A stretch of 35,902 nucleotides of DNA, from contig FTLJ01000478.1 in assembly GCA_900155495.1 (NCBI GenBank), positions 1 to 35,902 of the forward strand, given 5' to 3'. Made by a program: the position numbers and the translations under genes. Origin of the DNA: Porogramme epimiltina (taxonomy: Eukaryota; Basidiomycota; Agaricomycetes; Polyporales; Polyporaceae). The notes beneath the pieces were generated by a model. The model was not told where the DNA came from and did not search any database. It saw only the letters and a program-made list of their open reading frames with translations. Of the stretch, positions 19,876 to 28,961 are shown in pieces (position 1 is the stretch's first letter; each line of letters starts with the position of its first letter).

Positions 19876-22315
19876 CTAGGAGAGGGAGAGCCGTTCGAGT
19901 GCGCCGAGATCTGGAAGAGCCTGGAGGGAGAAGAGGGGCGAGAGGCGAGAAAGCGTGTCTTGGTCCGTGTCGTGGTGATTGTTGTCGAGCTGGAGAGGAG
20001 AAACACTGTCATAGTCGTCGTCGTCGCCGTAAAGAAAGGCTCTGCCTCTACCTCCCCTCTCTTCGTCCTCATTGTCAGAGAACACGGCGGGGAGGGAAGA
20101 TAGAGTCATCCTTGGGGCGTAGAGAACCGCAGGCCGCGCGAGCCTCGCCACCGCCCGCGCCCTAGACGTGTTGGCCCTGGAAGCAAGACGGGGGTCAGAG
20201 ACACCGCGGTCGACCTGGGCGCACGTCAAAGACCGGCGTGCGGGCGCGAAACGCGACGAAGAAGACAAACGCACCAGCACCGCGCCCTCGGCGCCGCCCT
20301 GCAGGTCCTCATACGCATCGGGCACATCCTCCCCGTCGTCCGCGTCACCGAAGAGGTCGCCGAAGTCGTACGGTGGTCCCGCATCCGCGGGGCTCTCCTC
20401 CTCGTGGTCGGACTCGTCACCTCCAAAGAGGTCTCGGGACCACTGCGTCGGCGACAGGCTCTCGAAGCTCGTGTCTTGGGAGGAGGAGGACGAAGACCCC
20501 GAGCCGATGGAGAGCGAGCTAGCGGAGAGGCCGGGCGTGCGCGGGGCGGAGCCGTGGGACGACGACGAGTGGGGAGACGTGGAGATCGCAGTGGAGGAAG
20601 AGCGCGCGTAGGGCAGGTAGGAGTCTTCGGACGCGCTGCTGGTGGTGTCGTCGCGGGGGCGGGGAGGCGGTGAGCGGGAGAGGAAGTCGAACATGTTGAA
20701 CGAGGATTGCGCGACGACGGGCATAGAGAACGGCTGCTGCTGCTGCTGAAACGAGACTGTTCCGCACGCCCCGTCGGCCGGCGGAGGGGCGGCGTGATCC
20801 ATCGAAGCGTGGTCCGGGGCTGTCACGGCGGGCAGCGGTTGTTCGGCGGTGAGCAGGGCATTCTCGAGTTCTGACGTGAGTCGCGCTTCTTCGTCCTTGC
20901 GCCTCTCGGAATCTTGCCGTGCCCTTTCGAGCGTCTTGCTGTTCCTATTCACTCCTAGACCACGCCCAGAGTCAGCATAGGACGAATGACAGCTGCTACT
21001 GGTACTCACCGCGTTTCCAATCGAGCCCGCTGGCGCCCCAATGCCACTTCAGATGGAGGGCGAGGCTATTGGGAAGGTTGAATGTACGAGGGCAGAGAGG
21101 GCAGAAATGCACCTCCCGAGGCTTGTCGCCTTGATGCTGGCCTTCAGGGATGGAGATGGTCGTTTGGTCGATAGAGCGCTTTCTCTTCGACGAAGCTCTC
21201 CTCTTGTCTTTCTTCAAGCTGTCGAAGAGCGAAGACCATGGCATAGCCGATGCGCGGTGGTGCTGAGGGACTGGTTGTGGAAACGGTCCAGGGACACACC
21301 CGGTCCCTATCGTGCTGCCGAAACCAGGATGTCCAGGAGGAATAGAAAGGTATGGAGCAGTCGCGAAGTGAGGATAATGAGGAGCCGGGGGAACCGCGGG
21401 GGGAGACCAACGGGGATATCCTTCATAGCCGTATGGAACATGACCTGGAGGAGGAGGTAGCGGTATAAGGTGCGGGTGATAATAGGGGGTATCAGGTACG
21501 CCAGTGTGTGGTAGAAAGGGAGGGAAGACCCCAACCGCAGACGCAGGTTGGTTGATAGGGAAATGCCAAGGGTACGCCAAAGGTGATGAGCCAAGGACCT
21601 CCGGACCTGTGGCACGCTGGAGAGCGGCGACCGGCGGGTCGCCATGATCGTGTGGTTTGGGTGCGTTGTGGGACGCGACGGGCCTTGCAGAGCGCTCAGC
21701 GAGAGATAGGTTTGAGGTAGGGGCATCGGGAGCCCGACTTTCATCTACGACCCGATGGGGACAGCTAACAGAGCGAAGGACGGGACCGGACACCGGTACG
21801 GATGGACTGCTGCTGGCATGGATGTTAACATTCTCCCGCGCATGGGCATCTGGACCGCCCTGGAGAGTGTTTGGAGCCACTGATGGGACGTGAGGGGAAA
21901 TGCCTGTGGAGTTGGACGACGGACCGATCTTCTGCCCTGGTGGATGACGACTCTCCACGAATTTGAGGCGCCACGAGTGATCGAACATGGCTTGAGGTCC
22001 GGTAGATGGGAAAGCGGGGGGATCTGGAGTGCCTTTCGAAGAGTCGTTTGCGGACTTGATACTGTGGGCGTCGTAGATGTGGAAAGGAGAGCGGGCGACA
22101 CGAAAGGTAGACAGCATAGAACGAGGGATATCGAACTGTTGAACCGCAGGGGAATGAGGGGCGCTGGTAAACGGAGAGGTTCGGGGTGCATCTTGCGAGG
22201 ATTGGCGAGGGGGGAGCGAGCGCGACAACTTGAGGGGCCTAGCAGAGACCGCGGGGCTCTCGCTGGTCGAGCTCTTGCGCTTGAGGGAGGGTAGCTTTGT
22301 CGAGGATGACGACAT
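19876..22315 (-). CDS. C2H2 zinc-finger protein, probably nuclear
   Basis: Two exons, 22315-21010 and 20954-19876, encode 794 aa. The 55-nt intron 20955-21009 (GTGAGT to TCTAG) joins DWKRG to VNRNSK. One classical finger is present: C405-x2-C408-x12-H421-x3-H425, beginning FCPLCPRTF and followed by WGASGLDWKRG. Just before it lies a basic stretch with KKDKRRASSKRKR, a likely nuclear localisation signal. The N-terminal 380 residues are Ser/Pro-rich with a Pro/Tyr/His-rich segment (about 255-365). After the finger come a short charged helix (LERARQDSERRKDEEARL), a glutamine run, Ser-rich tracts and acidic segments (DDDDYDSVSP) that could act in transactivation. A single finger with disordered flanks suggests a regulator, but DNA binding is inferred. 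I do not recognise a named orthologue. Confidence 0.85.
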
Positions 22316-22326
22316 TACGAGCGCAT
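22315..22326 (-). promoter_or_regulatory. Three-codon uORF with stop-start overlap (TAATG)
   Basis: Directly upstream of the zinc-finger start the minus strand reads ATG-CGC-TCG-TAA, and the last A of TAA is the first base of the gene's ATG. If transcribed, ribosomes would translate Met-Arg-Ser, stop, and could reinitiate at the overlapping start. The transcript start is unknown. Confidence 0.5.
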
Positions 22327-22939
22327 ATATGCAGGTCTTAGGCGTCCTGCGTCGGATTCGAGGCAGAGGGCCAATGCAAGGCCTTGGGAGGCCAACACAC
22401 AGATAGGCGTGCTAGACAGCGGCGGGAGAGTCGACGGTGCTTGCGAGGAGCCTTGGTCTGTGCGCGAGGGAGAGAGGGCGAGGTGATGCGGGGCCATGGA
22501 TGATAGGGCGGGACGCTCCGAGTCTTTGGACCGTGGTTCATGCTCGTGAAGGAACGGCCCGTCACTTGCCCAGGCACTCGACTCGTCACTCGCCCAACAA
22601 CTGTCATGCGCGCACTGGTCTGCGCCTCGGGCCCGACCTCGGCCTTCCAAGTATTCCCCGCCGTCGTCGCTGTTCGGCTCCCTGCAGTGTCTGCGCACTG
22701 CGATGACACTGTCTGGGCTTCCGCAGCACAGACCGCAGGCGGGTCTACGCACGCGTCATAGGTCGGGGGTCGACGTAACATTGGTGTTTGAAGCTCCATC
22801 GCTCATGGCAGACAGAAAGACTGGTATAATGCTCGCATAAGATAATATGCTGGGCGTACGAACAGGGAAGAGGTTGCGGGCCTCGCCGCACGTCTGCACG
22901 GACCTGAGAGTGCCAACGTCACCGGCCGACACTTCCTCC
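22327..22939. other. Intergenic, upstream of the zinc-finger gene
   Basis: 613 bp between the zinc-finger gene and the stop of the DUF4748-type gene on the same strand. It should carry the promoter and leader of the former. Minus-strand frames of about 150 codons lack known motifs and are not called. Confidence 0.45.
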
Positions 22940-23314
22940 TCATGACGGTCCTCCTCGTCCATTGTCTCCTGGGGGTGCTCCAGGCGAAGACCCTGGCGCG
23001 TTCTTGTCAGAGGGCGCCGCCGCGGCTCGTTTCTCTTGTTGCTCGATCCTCGCCCGCCCTGTGTCGCGTCAGCCGTCTCTGTGTGCACCATAATCTACGC
23101 ACACGTACAGTCCAATTGCTCGGACGGTCTCGCGCCCATGGCCTCCTGTACCGCCCTCCGCTCGTTAATCGACTTCCTCGCATAGTAGTAACTCACGCCC
23201 GCAGCCACTATCAGACTCCCCCATCCGAGCAACTGTATATGACAATGAGCAAAGACAGCTAGCCCAGTGCTGCCCTGAGGATAGCCGACGTACCATGCTC
23301 TTAGGGTTGTTCAT
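22940..23314 (-). CDS. Small single-pass membrane protein, DUF4748 type
   Basis: Three exons (23314-23294, 23232-23109, 23058-22940) encode 87 aa. The introns are 61 and 50 nt, with GTACGT donors and ATACAG and ACACAG acceptors. The protein starts MNNPKSM and has one helix, LLGWGSLIVAAGVSYYYA (about residues 8-25). The conserved block RKSINERRAVQEAMGARPSE and LDWRARIEQQEKR follows. The tail is Pro/Gly/Ala-rich. This layout matches a widespread small fungal family that I recall as DUF4748, whose molecular role is not known. The seven-codon first exon explains why no simple ORF shows the gene. Confidence 0.85.
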
Positions 23315-23608
23315 AGTTCCGTTGTGTCGCGGAGGATCAGGGTATGTACGGAGAGTTAGATGAAGATATGGCGTCCGGCGGGAGTTGTCAAGAGGTGCGC
23401 ACTGCAGTCTGCGACTCGTACCGCGAGGTTACAGGGAAGCGTCCCACTTAATCGAAGCGCCCGAGTAATTGCCCTTCTACAAATTCAGGGCTCTATAGGT
23501 CCTTGATGTCATATAGCGAATCTGTCCTCATTGCTCTTCCAAATTATAAAAATACTGTCTTTACTCTCTTTCAAACATATGGTATGAACGGATGCCGCCC
23601 AGTAATGT

Positions 23609-23612
23609 AAAA
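23609..23612 (-). terminator. Pol III terminator candidate of tRNA-Met
   Basis: TTTT on the minus strand, about 20 nt beyond the tRNA 3' end. It is the first run of four T downstream. Confidence 0.55.
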
Positions 23613-23631
23613 TGGATAGACAGGATGCAAA

Positions 23632-23703
23632 TAGCAACTCCTAGTTTCGATCTAGGGACTTCAGGGTTATGAGCCCTGCACGCTTCCACTGCGTCAAGTT
23701 GCT
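23632..23703 (-). tRNA. Initiator tRNA-Met (anticodon CAT)
   Basis: A 72-nt intronless tRNA. The acceptor AGCAACT pairs with AGTTGCT, with discriminator A. The anticodon stem-loop is CAGGG-CTCATAA-CCCTG. Initiator hallmarks are the A1-U72 pair, three consecutive G-C pairs at the base of the anticodon stem, and a T loop reading ATCGAAA (A54 and A60) instead of TTC. The D arm ACGC-AGTGGAA-GCGT matches fungal initiator tRNAs closely. It therefore starts translation rather than elongating. Confidence 0.95.
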
Positions 23704-24218
23704 GTGTATTATGAAAAATATCAAGCATAATGTATGTACCTACCATTTCAGAGGTTGAGCTGCCCACTTTGCTACAGGCTGCGGCACAACCGCTGTACAC
23801 CACTTCAGCTTTTTCTGCCTACACCATCATGGCATGTTCTTGCAGAACGCAGCACTTCGTCAATGAGACACTCTTCTAAAGCATTCACCTCAGACTTCCA
23901 ATCGCTTGACCCCAAACACTCTAGCGCCGCCAATTCAGGCTTCAATGGTACAGATGCGTTCCGAACTTTGACATCGCATCTCACACCGGCGCACATTTTC
24001 AATATGGTCGCCTGACCCATAACTTGCCAAGCTTACCAACGAGCACATCCTTGTCGGAGAGATGACTCTCTGACCTGAATACTCTCGTCACCTCCGGCTC
24101 CGATCGTGGATCCGAGCATACATGATTCCAAAATGCTGCCAGTCGCTTGCGATGCAGCGCCCAAAAGGGGTACTGTCAGTGACGGCAGCCGCGGCTGATG
24201 TCAGTGCTCGGAAAGCTA

Positions 24219-24225
24219 CATAAAA
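24219..24225 (+). promoter_or_regulatory. TATA-like box of the GDSL esterase gene
   Basis: CATAAAA lies about 85 bp upstream of the ATG at 24308, and a pyrimidine-rich leader follows. Confidence 0.45.
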
Positions 24226-24307
24226 TGGTTCTCCCCTAACCTTTCGTCTACAGGTATTCCACCTCTAGCAGCCATCGGCCAGCGCCTTAGGTCCAGCCTC
24301 GAGCTCG

Positions 24308-25492
24308 ATGTTGACTCTGTGGACTTGGGTGGTGCTCACCAGCGCCGTGGCCTTCGCCACCCGTGCTCTTTCGATGCCCAACCCAGTGCTGCGAAATGCG
24401 GCGACGAATGAGCCCCCGTACAGTGTTATCATCGCGTTCGGGGACTCTTTAACAGACAATGGTGAGTGGCTTACCCTTCAAGTGTCTTGAAGGGACACTT
24501 GCGCTAACACTTTTTTCAGGCAACGGCTCATGGGCTCTCACCAACCACACCTGGCCCGCCAACCCCAACTAGTGAGTGGCTCCGGGCCAACCTTAGTCGG
24601 TGCCGAATTTAGCTCTCCTTCGATAGCTACGGTGGTCGTTTCTGCAACGGCCCGGTTTGGATTGAGTACGTCGCCGGAAACCTCTCCGTCCCCCTCATAG
24701 ACTACGCGATCGGCGGAGGTATGTGCTTCCCCTCCCCAGCCTCCACACCACACCTCACCCCTCCCGCCCAGCCACCACCTCCAACGACCTCGTGCAAGGC
24801 TTCACCGGGCCCGGCGGGACGGTCCCCGTCCCCTCCCTCGCCGACCAAGTCGCCCAGTTCCTCTCCTCCCCCGCCCCTTCCGCGGCCTCCCTCGCGCGCC
24901 CGCTCTTCGTCCTCCTCGGCGGGATCAACGACGTCTTCGCGAACCCCAACATCACCGCCGCGCAGTCCTTCGGCGTCCTCGCACGCCTCCGCGCGCAGCT
25001 CGCCGCGGCGCACCCCCGCGCGGACGTCCTCGCGCTCGGCTACCCCGCGCTCGAGCGCATCCCGTACGACACCTACGCGGCCCCCGCGGACAAGCGCGCG
25101 CTGCGCGCGTTCAGCAGGGAGATTAGTGCGCTGTGGCGCGACGCCGCCGCCGCCTCTCTGAGCGCGCACCCTGGGAGCGGGGGGCGCGTCGCGTACGCGG
25201 AGCTGCGCCCGCTCTTCGCGGACTTTGAGTACTACGGCGCGCCTGCTGACTATGGGTTCGCACCTCTGGGCGCGTATGGGAGCTGCCTGACGGGGGCGTA
25301 CGGGGAGACACCTGGTGTGACGCTGTGCGCGGACCAGGACGAGATGGTGTATTGGGACGAGTACCAGTGAGTGTATTCGCGTGCGTCGGAGTGGTGCGTT
25401 GGTGCTGACTGAGCCTTGGGTCTAGCCCGTCGACGCGTGCGCACTCTTGGATGGCGAAGGCGGCCTTGGACGCCCTCGCGCGTGCGCAGTGA
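24308..25492 (+). CDS. Secreted GDSL/SGNH esterase-lipase
   Basis: Five exons (24308-24461, 24520-24571, 24627-24718, 24772-25366, 25426-25492) encode 319 aa. The introns of 58, 55, 53 and 59 nt all keep frame. Residues 1-22 (MLTLWTWVVLTSAVAFATRA...) look like a signal peptide. SGNH blocks appear in order: block I FGDSLTDNGNG with nucleophile Ser47, block II region YAIGGATTSND, block III GGINDVF with Asn152, and block V WDEYHPSTRAH with Asp295 and His298. The enzyme should hydrolyse ester bonds on an extracellular lipid, phenolic ester or acetylated polysaccharide; the substrate is not readable. The RFCNGPVWIEYVAGNL segment is typical of plant-like GDSL lipases and of related fungal secreted esterases. 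Exon 4 is very GC-rich. Confidence 0.93.
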
Positions 25493-25857
25493 GCGTCGAG
25501 TGCTTACGCATTGTCTATTCCTCCGATCGGTCGGCGCGGCCTGGGAGGCATCACAGAACAACTGGAGGGAGCCAGGCACTTACTCTTCGGTCGCCGCGTC
25601 GTCGCCGCAGCGGGCGCGAACATTTGGATATTCGCGAATGCGCATTACGGCGTGAGGACCGAGGTCGTGCCGTGCGCGCCGGCGGTGGTATCATCTCCGA
25701 GAGGCAGACAAATATCAACAATGCATTACCTCTATACCCTCAACATCACTACCGTGTCATTGCTCGCAAGGGTGCCCATCTAAGGAGCAGGTATTTATGC
25801 CATGACCCATTGTCCTATAACTCGCACTCGTCAGCATCTCCGACTCTCCGCAGGGAT
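25493..25857. other. Convergent gap between esterase and Gag ORF
   Basis: 365 bp with no gene. On the minus strand, downstream of the Gag ORF, I see no protease, integrase or reverse-transcriptase motif and no obvious LTR. Confidence 0.5.
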
Positions 25858-26604
25858 TCACGGACGCCTCTTCTTCTTGCGCTCGTGATTCGGACATTCG
25901 CGCGCCAGGCCGATCTTGCCGCAAGTGAAGCACCTAGGTGGAGGTCGCCGCTGACGAGGTTGCGTGCGGCGGCCACCCGTAGCAGTATAGATGTACGTGG
26001 CATGCGCCCTTATGCGGCCGATCAACTCGTAACGGTCGGCATGATCTTCGATCCTGACCGACATCCTGAAATCCCTCCACGCATCGCCGGGAAGGGCCCT
26101 GAGGAGGATGTGCGTAAACATGTGTTCGCCTAGAGGTTGTCCGAGCCACTCGAGCTTCTCGTCCCACGTCCTCATCCGGCTGAGCCACTTGTCGAACTCC
26201 TCCTCGTCCTCGTTGTACTGCGCAGTCAGCAGCTGGCGGTAGATAGAGACTACTTGGTTGCTCTTCCTGTAAGGCGCCTCAAAGTACGCCTTTAGGGCGT
26301 CCCAAGCTTCGCGGCTGCTGTTGGCGTGCCTGACGAGCCGCACGACCGACCTCCCTACGCGCGAGCGGATCGTGCTCAACGCTCTTCGGTCCGCTGCCGT
26401 CCAAACGACTACTGCGTCCGTCTTCGAGTTGTTGCCAGGCTCCGAGTCGGGCGGCCTCTCGTGTTCTCCGGATGTGTACTTCCAGTAGTTTAAATCGCGC
26501 AGTAGATCCTCCATTAGCATACTCCATATCCACCAGTTATCTTCAAATTCGTCTCCTTCCTCTTCGAGGGGGTCGATGGCGGGGTAGGAGAGGACTGTGG
26601 CCAT
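25858..26604 (-). CDS. Lone Ty1/copia-type Gag protein with altered zinc knuckle
   Basis: An intronless frame of 248 aa from an ATG at 26604. The order of features is that of copia-type Gag: NWWIWSMLMEDLLRDLNYW near the start, then VWTAADRRALSTIRSRVG, SREAWDALKAYFEAPY and QLLTAQYNEDEEEFDKWLSRM, a proline-containing RALPGDAWRDF, and an Arg-rich tail with a zinc knuckle. The knuckle reads C225-FT-C228-GKIGLARE-C237. The histidine expected between G and L in CX2CX4HX4C is missing by one codon; H240 two residues after the last Cys might substitute. No pol region, LTR pair or primer-binding site is visible on either side. It is either a partial element copy with an intact gag or a domesticated Gag. 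The frame has no stops, which argues against great age without selection. Confidence 0.82.
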   Translation of the reverse strand: MATVLSYPAIDPLEEEGDEFEDNWWIWSMLMEDLLRDLNYWKYTSGEHERPPDSEPGNNSKTDAVVVWTAADRRALSTIRSRVGRSVVRLVRHANSSREAWDALKAYFEAPYRKSNQVVSIYRQLLTAQYNEDEEEFDKWLSRMRTWDEKLEWLGQPLGEHMFTHILLRALPGDAWRDFRMSVRIEDHADRYELIGRIRAHATYIYTATGGRRTQPRQRRPPPRCFTCGKIGLARECPNHERKKKRRP

Positions 26605-27335
26605 GTTGATGTTCTAAGAGAAGAAAAGGTAGAGTGTGACGAATTATGGTTCCTCTTCCCGATGCGGAGCAGTAGAGTTCGTGAGTTATTTTACCGGGGC
26701 GATGATGAGGGTGAGGTCCGAGGCGGGAGAATTTAGCTCAGCCTGAGGAGGCGGTGGGTATTGATATACTAAGAAACAGACAAAGACCATTGTGAAGCAC
26801 TGAAAAAGAAAGGAAAATTCGATGCTACGGCCTTCCAATGGCATAAAACCAAAGCACACAAAGGCACTTGAGGTAAATAACAAAGAAGTAACAACAAGGT
26901 CGAGGGTATCGGACAGCTTCAGTGATTCGATTCAAAGATTTCTGCCATCTCTTGAAGTGACTGTGACTCGATCGGCGTATCTGTGACATAACGCTTGTGT
27001 CACACGTCACATTGTTCAACCTACGATGGGCGCCAGCCACGGCTGCTGCAGGTCTTGCTTTCCCCGACCACCGTGTTCTGTTGAGTGCCGTCGTTCCTCG
27101 GAGGAACCCTGGGGATACAGTGTGAGAGACTCTCTACTATTTATTCAGTAAGTGATGGAGGAACTGACCGCATTTCATAGCAGGGTGGCCGTGTGGTCCG
27201 CTGCCAGCGCTGTGGCTGGGTTATTCTTCTTCAAATGCAGCCCAGAGCGTATCATTTACCGCTCCGAAAAACCGTAAGACGCTGCCATACAATCTCCACA
27301 TTACTGCGAGCACTCATATGTTTTCAAATCAGGAG
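26605..27335. other. Gene-free stretch between Gag ORF and F-box gene
   Basis: 731 bp, richer in A/T than its neighbours. A possible 5'-leader intron of the F-box gene runs from GTAAGA near 27271 to CAG at about 27332, just before the ATG. No LTR-like direct repeat of the Gag flank was recognised. Confidence 0.45.
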
Positions 27336-28770
27336 ATGGCCCCGGTCCGTACACCATCTCTCTCGCAGACGACCTTTTCGCTTCCTCCAGAGCTCCAGAT
27401 AATGGTCATGGAAAACCTTCTGGGAGACGCGAAATCCCTGATCTCCTGTTCTTTGGTTGCTCAATCGTGGACCTTCATTAGCCGCACATTCCTATTCCGA
27501 CGCACGTCCCTCCATTTACCAGCAACAGGTTCGCAGGCCAACAAGATATGCGATTTCATTCGCCTCCTTCACGACAGCCAGGCAGCAAGTCGTCCCATCG
27601 GCCGGCACATCGTCGACCTCGCCTTGATTGGCGACGTCCAACGTAATGACTCAGACCCAGACGAGCAGGCCGCTGACACCCCTTTCATCACGAATGTGCT
27701 TTCGTTGATGTTGCCATTCGTCCCCCAATTACGGTTTTTGCGAATGAAAGGCCTCATTTTCCTATCCGTAGGCAACATTCCAATCCCGACGTCGCCTCCC
27801 AGGACCGACGAAGAACGATCAGGTATACCCTTACGACTGCTGACATTGGAGCACTGCGGCGCCGACGATCAGGACGTCCGTCACGTAGTAGACGTCCTGA
27901 ACATGTTCGAGAGCGTAGACTCGCTCTCGCTCATGGAATGCGGCCCCTGGGAGCGGCTGCAGGACAACGAAATGGTCGCCGCTCATACGCCTCCACGGCG
28001 CATCGTCGCCCACAAACTCGCTATCAAGGAGTATACCCCCGCCGCCGCCGTATACGACTTCATCGCCCTGGGCAAGACAGCGTGCAAGTTGGAGTTTGAC
28101 TCATTTCTGTGGGAGTCCGTACCTCCATTCTTTCACATTCTCAGGACGGCGGCGTTCAAACTAGTTGAACTCCGCCTCCGTATTGCGGAAGTGTTGGCGG
28201 ACTATTCCGGTGCGTGCTCCGAGTTTTCTGGGTCTGTTCTTGGAGCGCTCATTGGACTTGCTACGTGTTCATGATCGCATGTCGCTACGCACCCTCACTA
28301 CAGAGGATTCGTCCTCGTTGGTGCTTCCTTTCCTCCCGTCGCTGAAAAAGATCAAGTTCAACATCGACTGCGACATGGACTCGACTCTTGATCTTTCCGC
28401 GCAGTGCGTCTGTCAAGCGATGGACCAGTATAGTCGACTCCTTTCCAACGTCTCTCGATTTCCTTCCCTTCGCACGGTGGTTGTTGAGCTGGACAATGCG
28501 TCCCAAGCTCCCACGGTATTTATTCATGCCGCTGCCTCGAAATCCGGGTCCGCCTGGTGTGGATTCTCTCACACGCTTTACGAGCTATCCGTCGCCTCAG
28601 AAATCCTCTTCATGCTCCGCGGTGGCACCGACGATAATCAGGCACCGCCCGTGACGCAGAGAGATAAGGACGACTTGGACTTGTTCTTCAAGCACAACGG
28701 AGGGCCTCTGTGGGGCTCGCAGGGTCCACGCTATAAGTTACTAATGGAAGTTGAATGTACGAGCGAGTAG
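27336..28770 (+). CDS. F-box/LRR-type protein
   Basis: Two exons, 27336-28209 and 28304-28770, encode 446 aa. The 94-nt intron (GTGCGT to TACAG) is required because the downstream frame differs, and it joins VLADYS to EDSSSLVLPFLPSLKKI. The N-terminal FSLPPELQIMVMENLLGDAKSLISCSLVAQSW (residues about 14-45, written here as two halves of one F-box-like helix pair) has the Leu-Pro-x-Glu-Leu opening of an F-box, which would bind Skp1 in an SCF ubiquitin ligase. The rest is leucine-rich and irregular (LRLLTLEHCGADDQDV, ESVDSLSLMECG), typical of expanded Agaricomycete F-box families. ATG 27318 is a six-codon-longer alternative, but 27336 has G at +4 and follows a possible leader-intron acceptor. 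The substrate is unknown. Confidence 0.82.
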
Positions 28771-28961
28771 CACCACACATAGATATCGGAGTCGACATGT
28801 ATGGTTACACGTGTATGCAATGTAGAATATACAGCTTGGTTGTGTATTATCAATGTCACTGGACTATGCATGACTGAAAGCGGCCTGTGATGTACACATG
28901 GGCCGGCGACCGCGCGCCTGACTCAACAAGCGTAGACAGGTAAGTACTGAGTACTGAATAC

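Larger units (their letters stand above)
23315..24307. other. Intergenic region with the initiator tRNA gene
   Basis: Nearly 1 kb between the divergent DUF4748-type gene (-) and esterase gene (+). It contains the initiator tRNA gene, its T4 terminator and the esterase TATA-like box. An ATG-initiated minus-strand frame of 71 codons (24020-23805) has no recognisable similarity and is not called. Confidence 0.5.

Noticed and set aside
22338..22799. 153-codon minus-strand frame upstream of the zinc-finger gene
   Set aside because: No similarity. It overlaps other frames of the same length and lies where the leader of the zinc-finger gene should be.
23805..24020. ATG-initiated 71-codon minus-strand frame with several Cys residues
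   Set aside because: Balanced composition, but no signal peptide, motif or splicing evidence. Too short to call without expression data.
25493..27335. Complete LTR retrotransposon around the Gag ORF
   Set aside because: No LTR-like direct repeats, no initiator-tRNA primer site before the Gag start, and no protease, integrase or reverse-transcriptase motif after its stop were visible.
28210..28245. 36-nt intron in the F-box gene
   Set aside because: Too short, and it leads into the wrong frame. The 94-nt intron 28210-28303 restores the correct frame.
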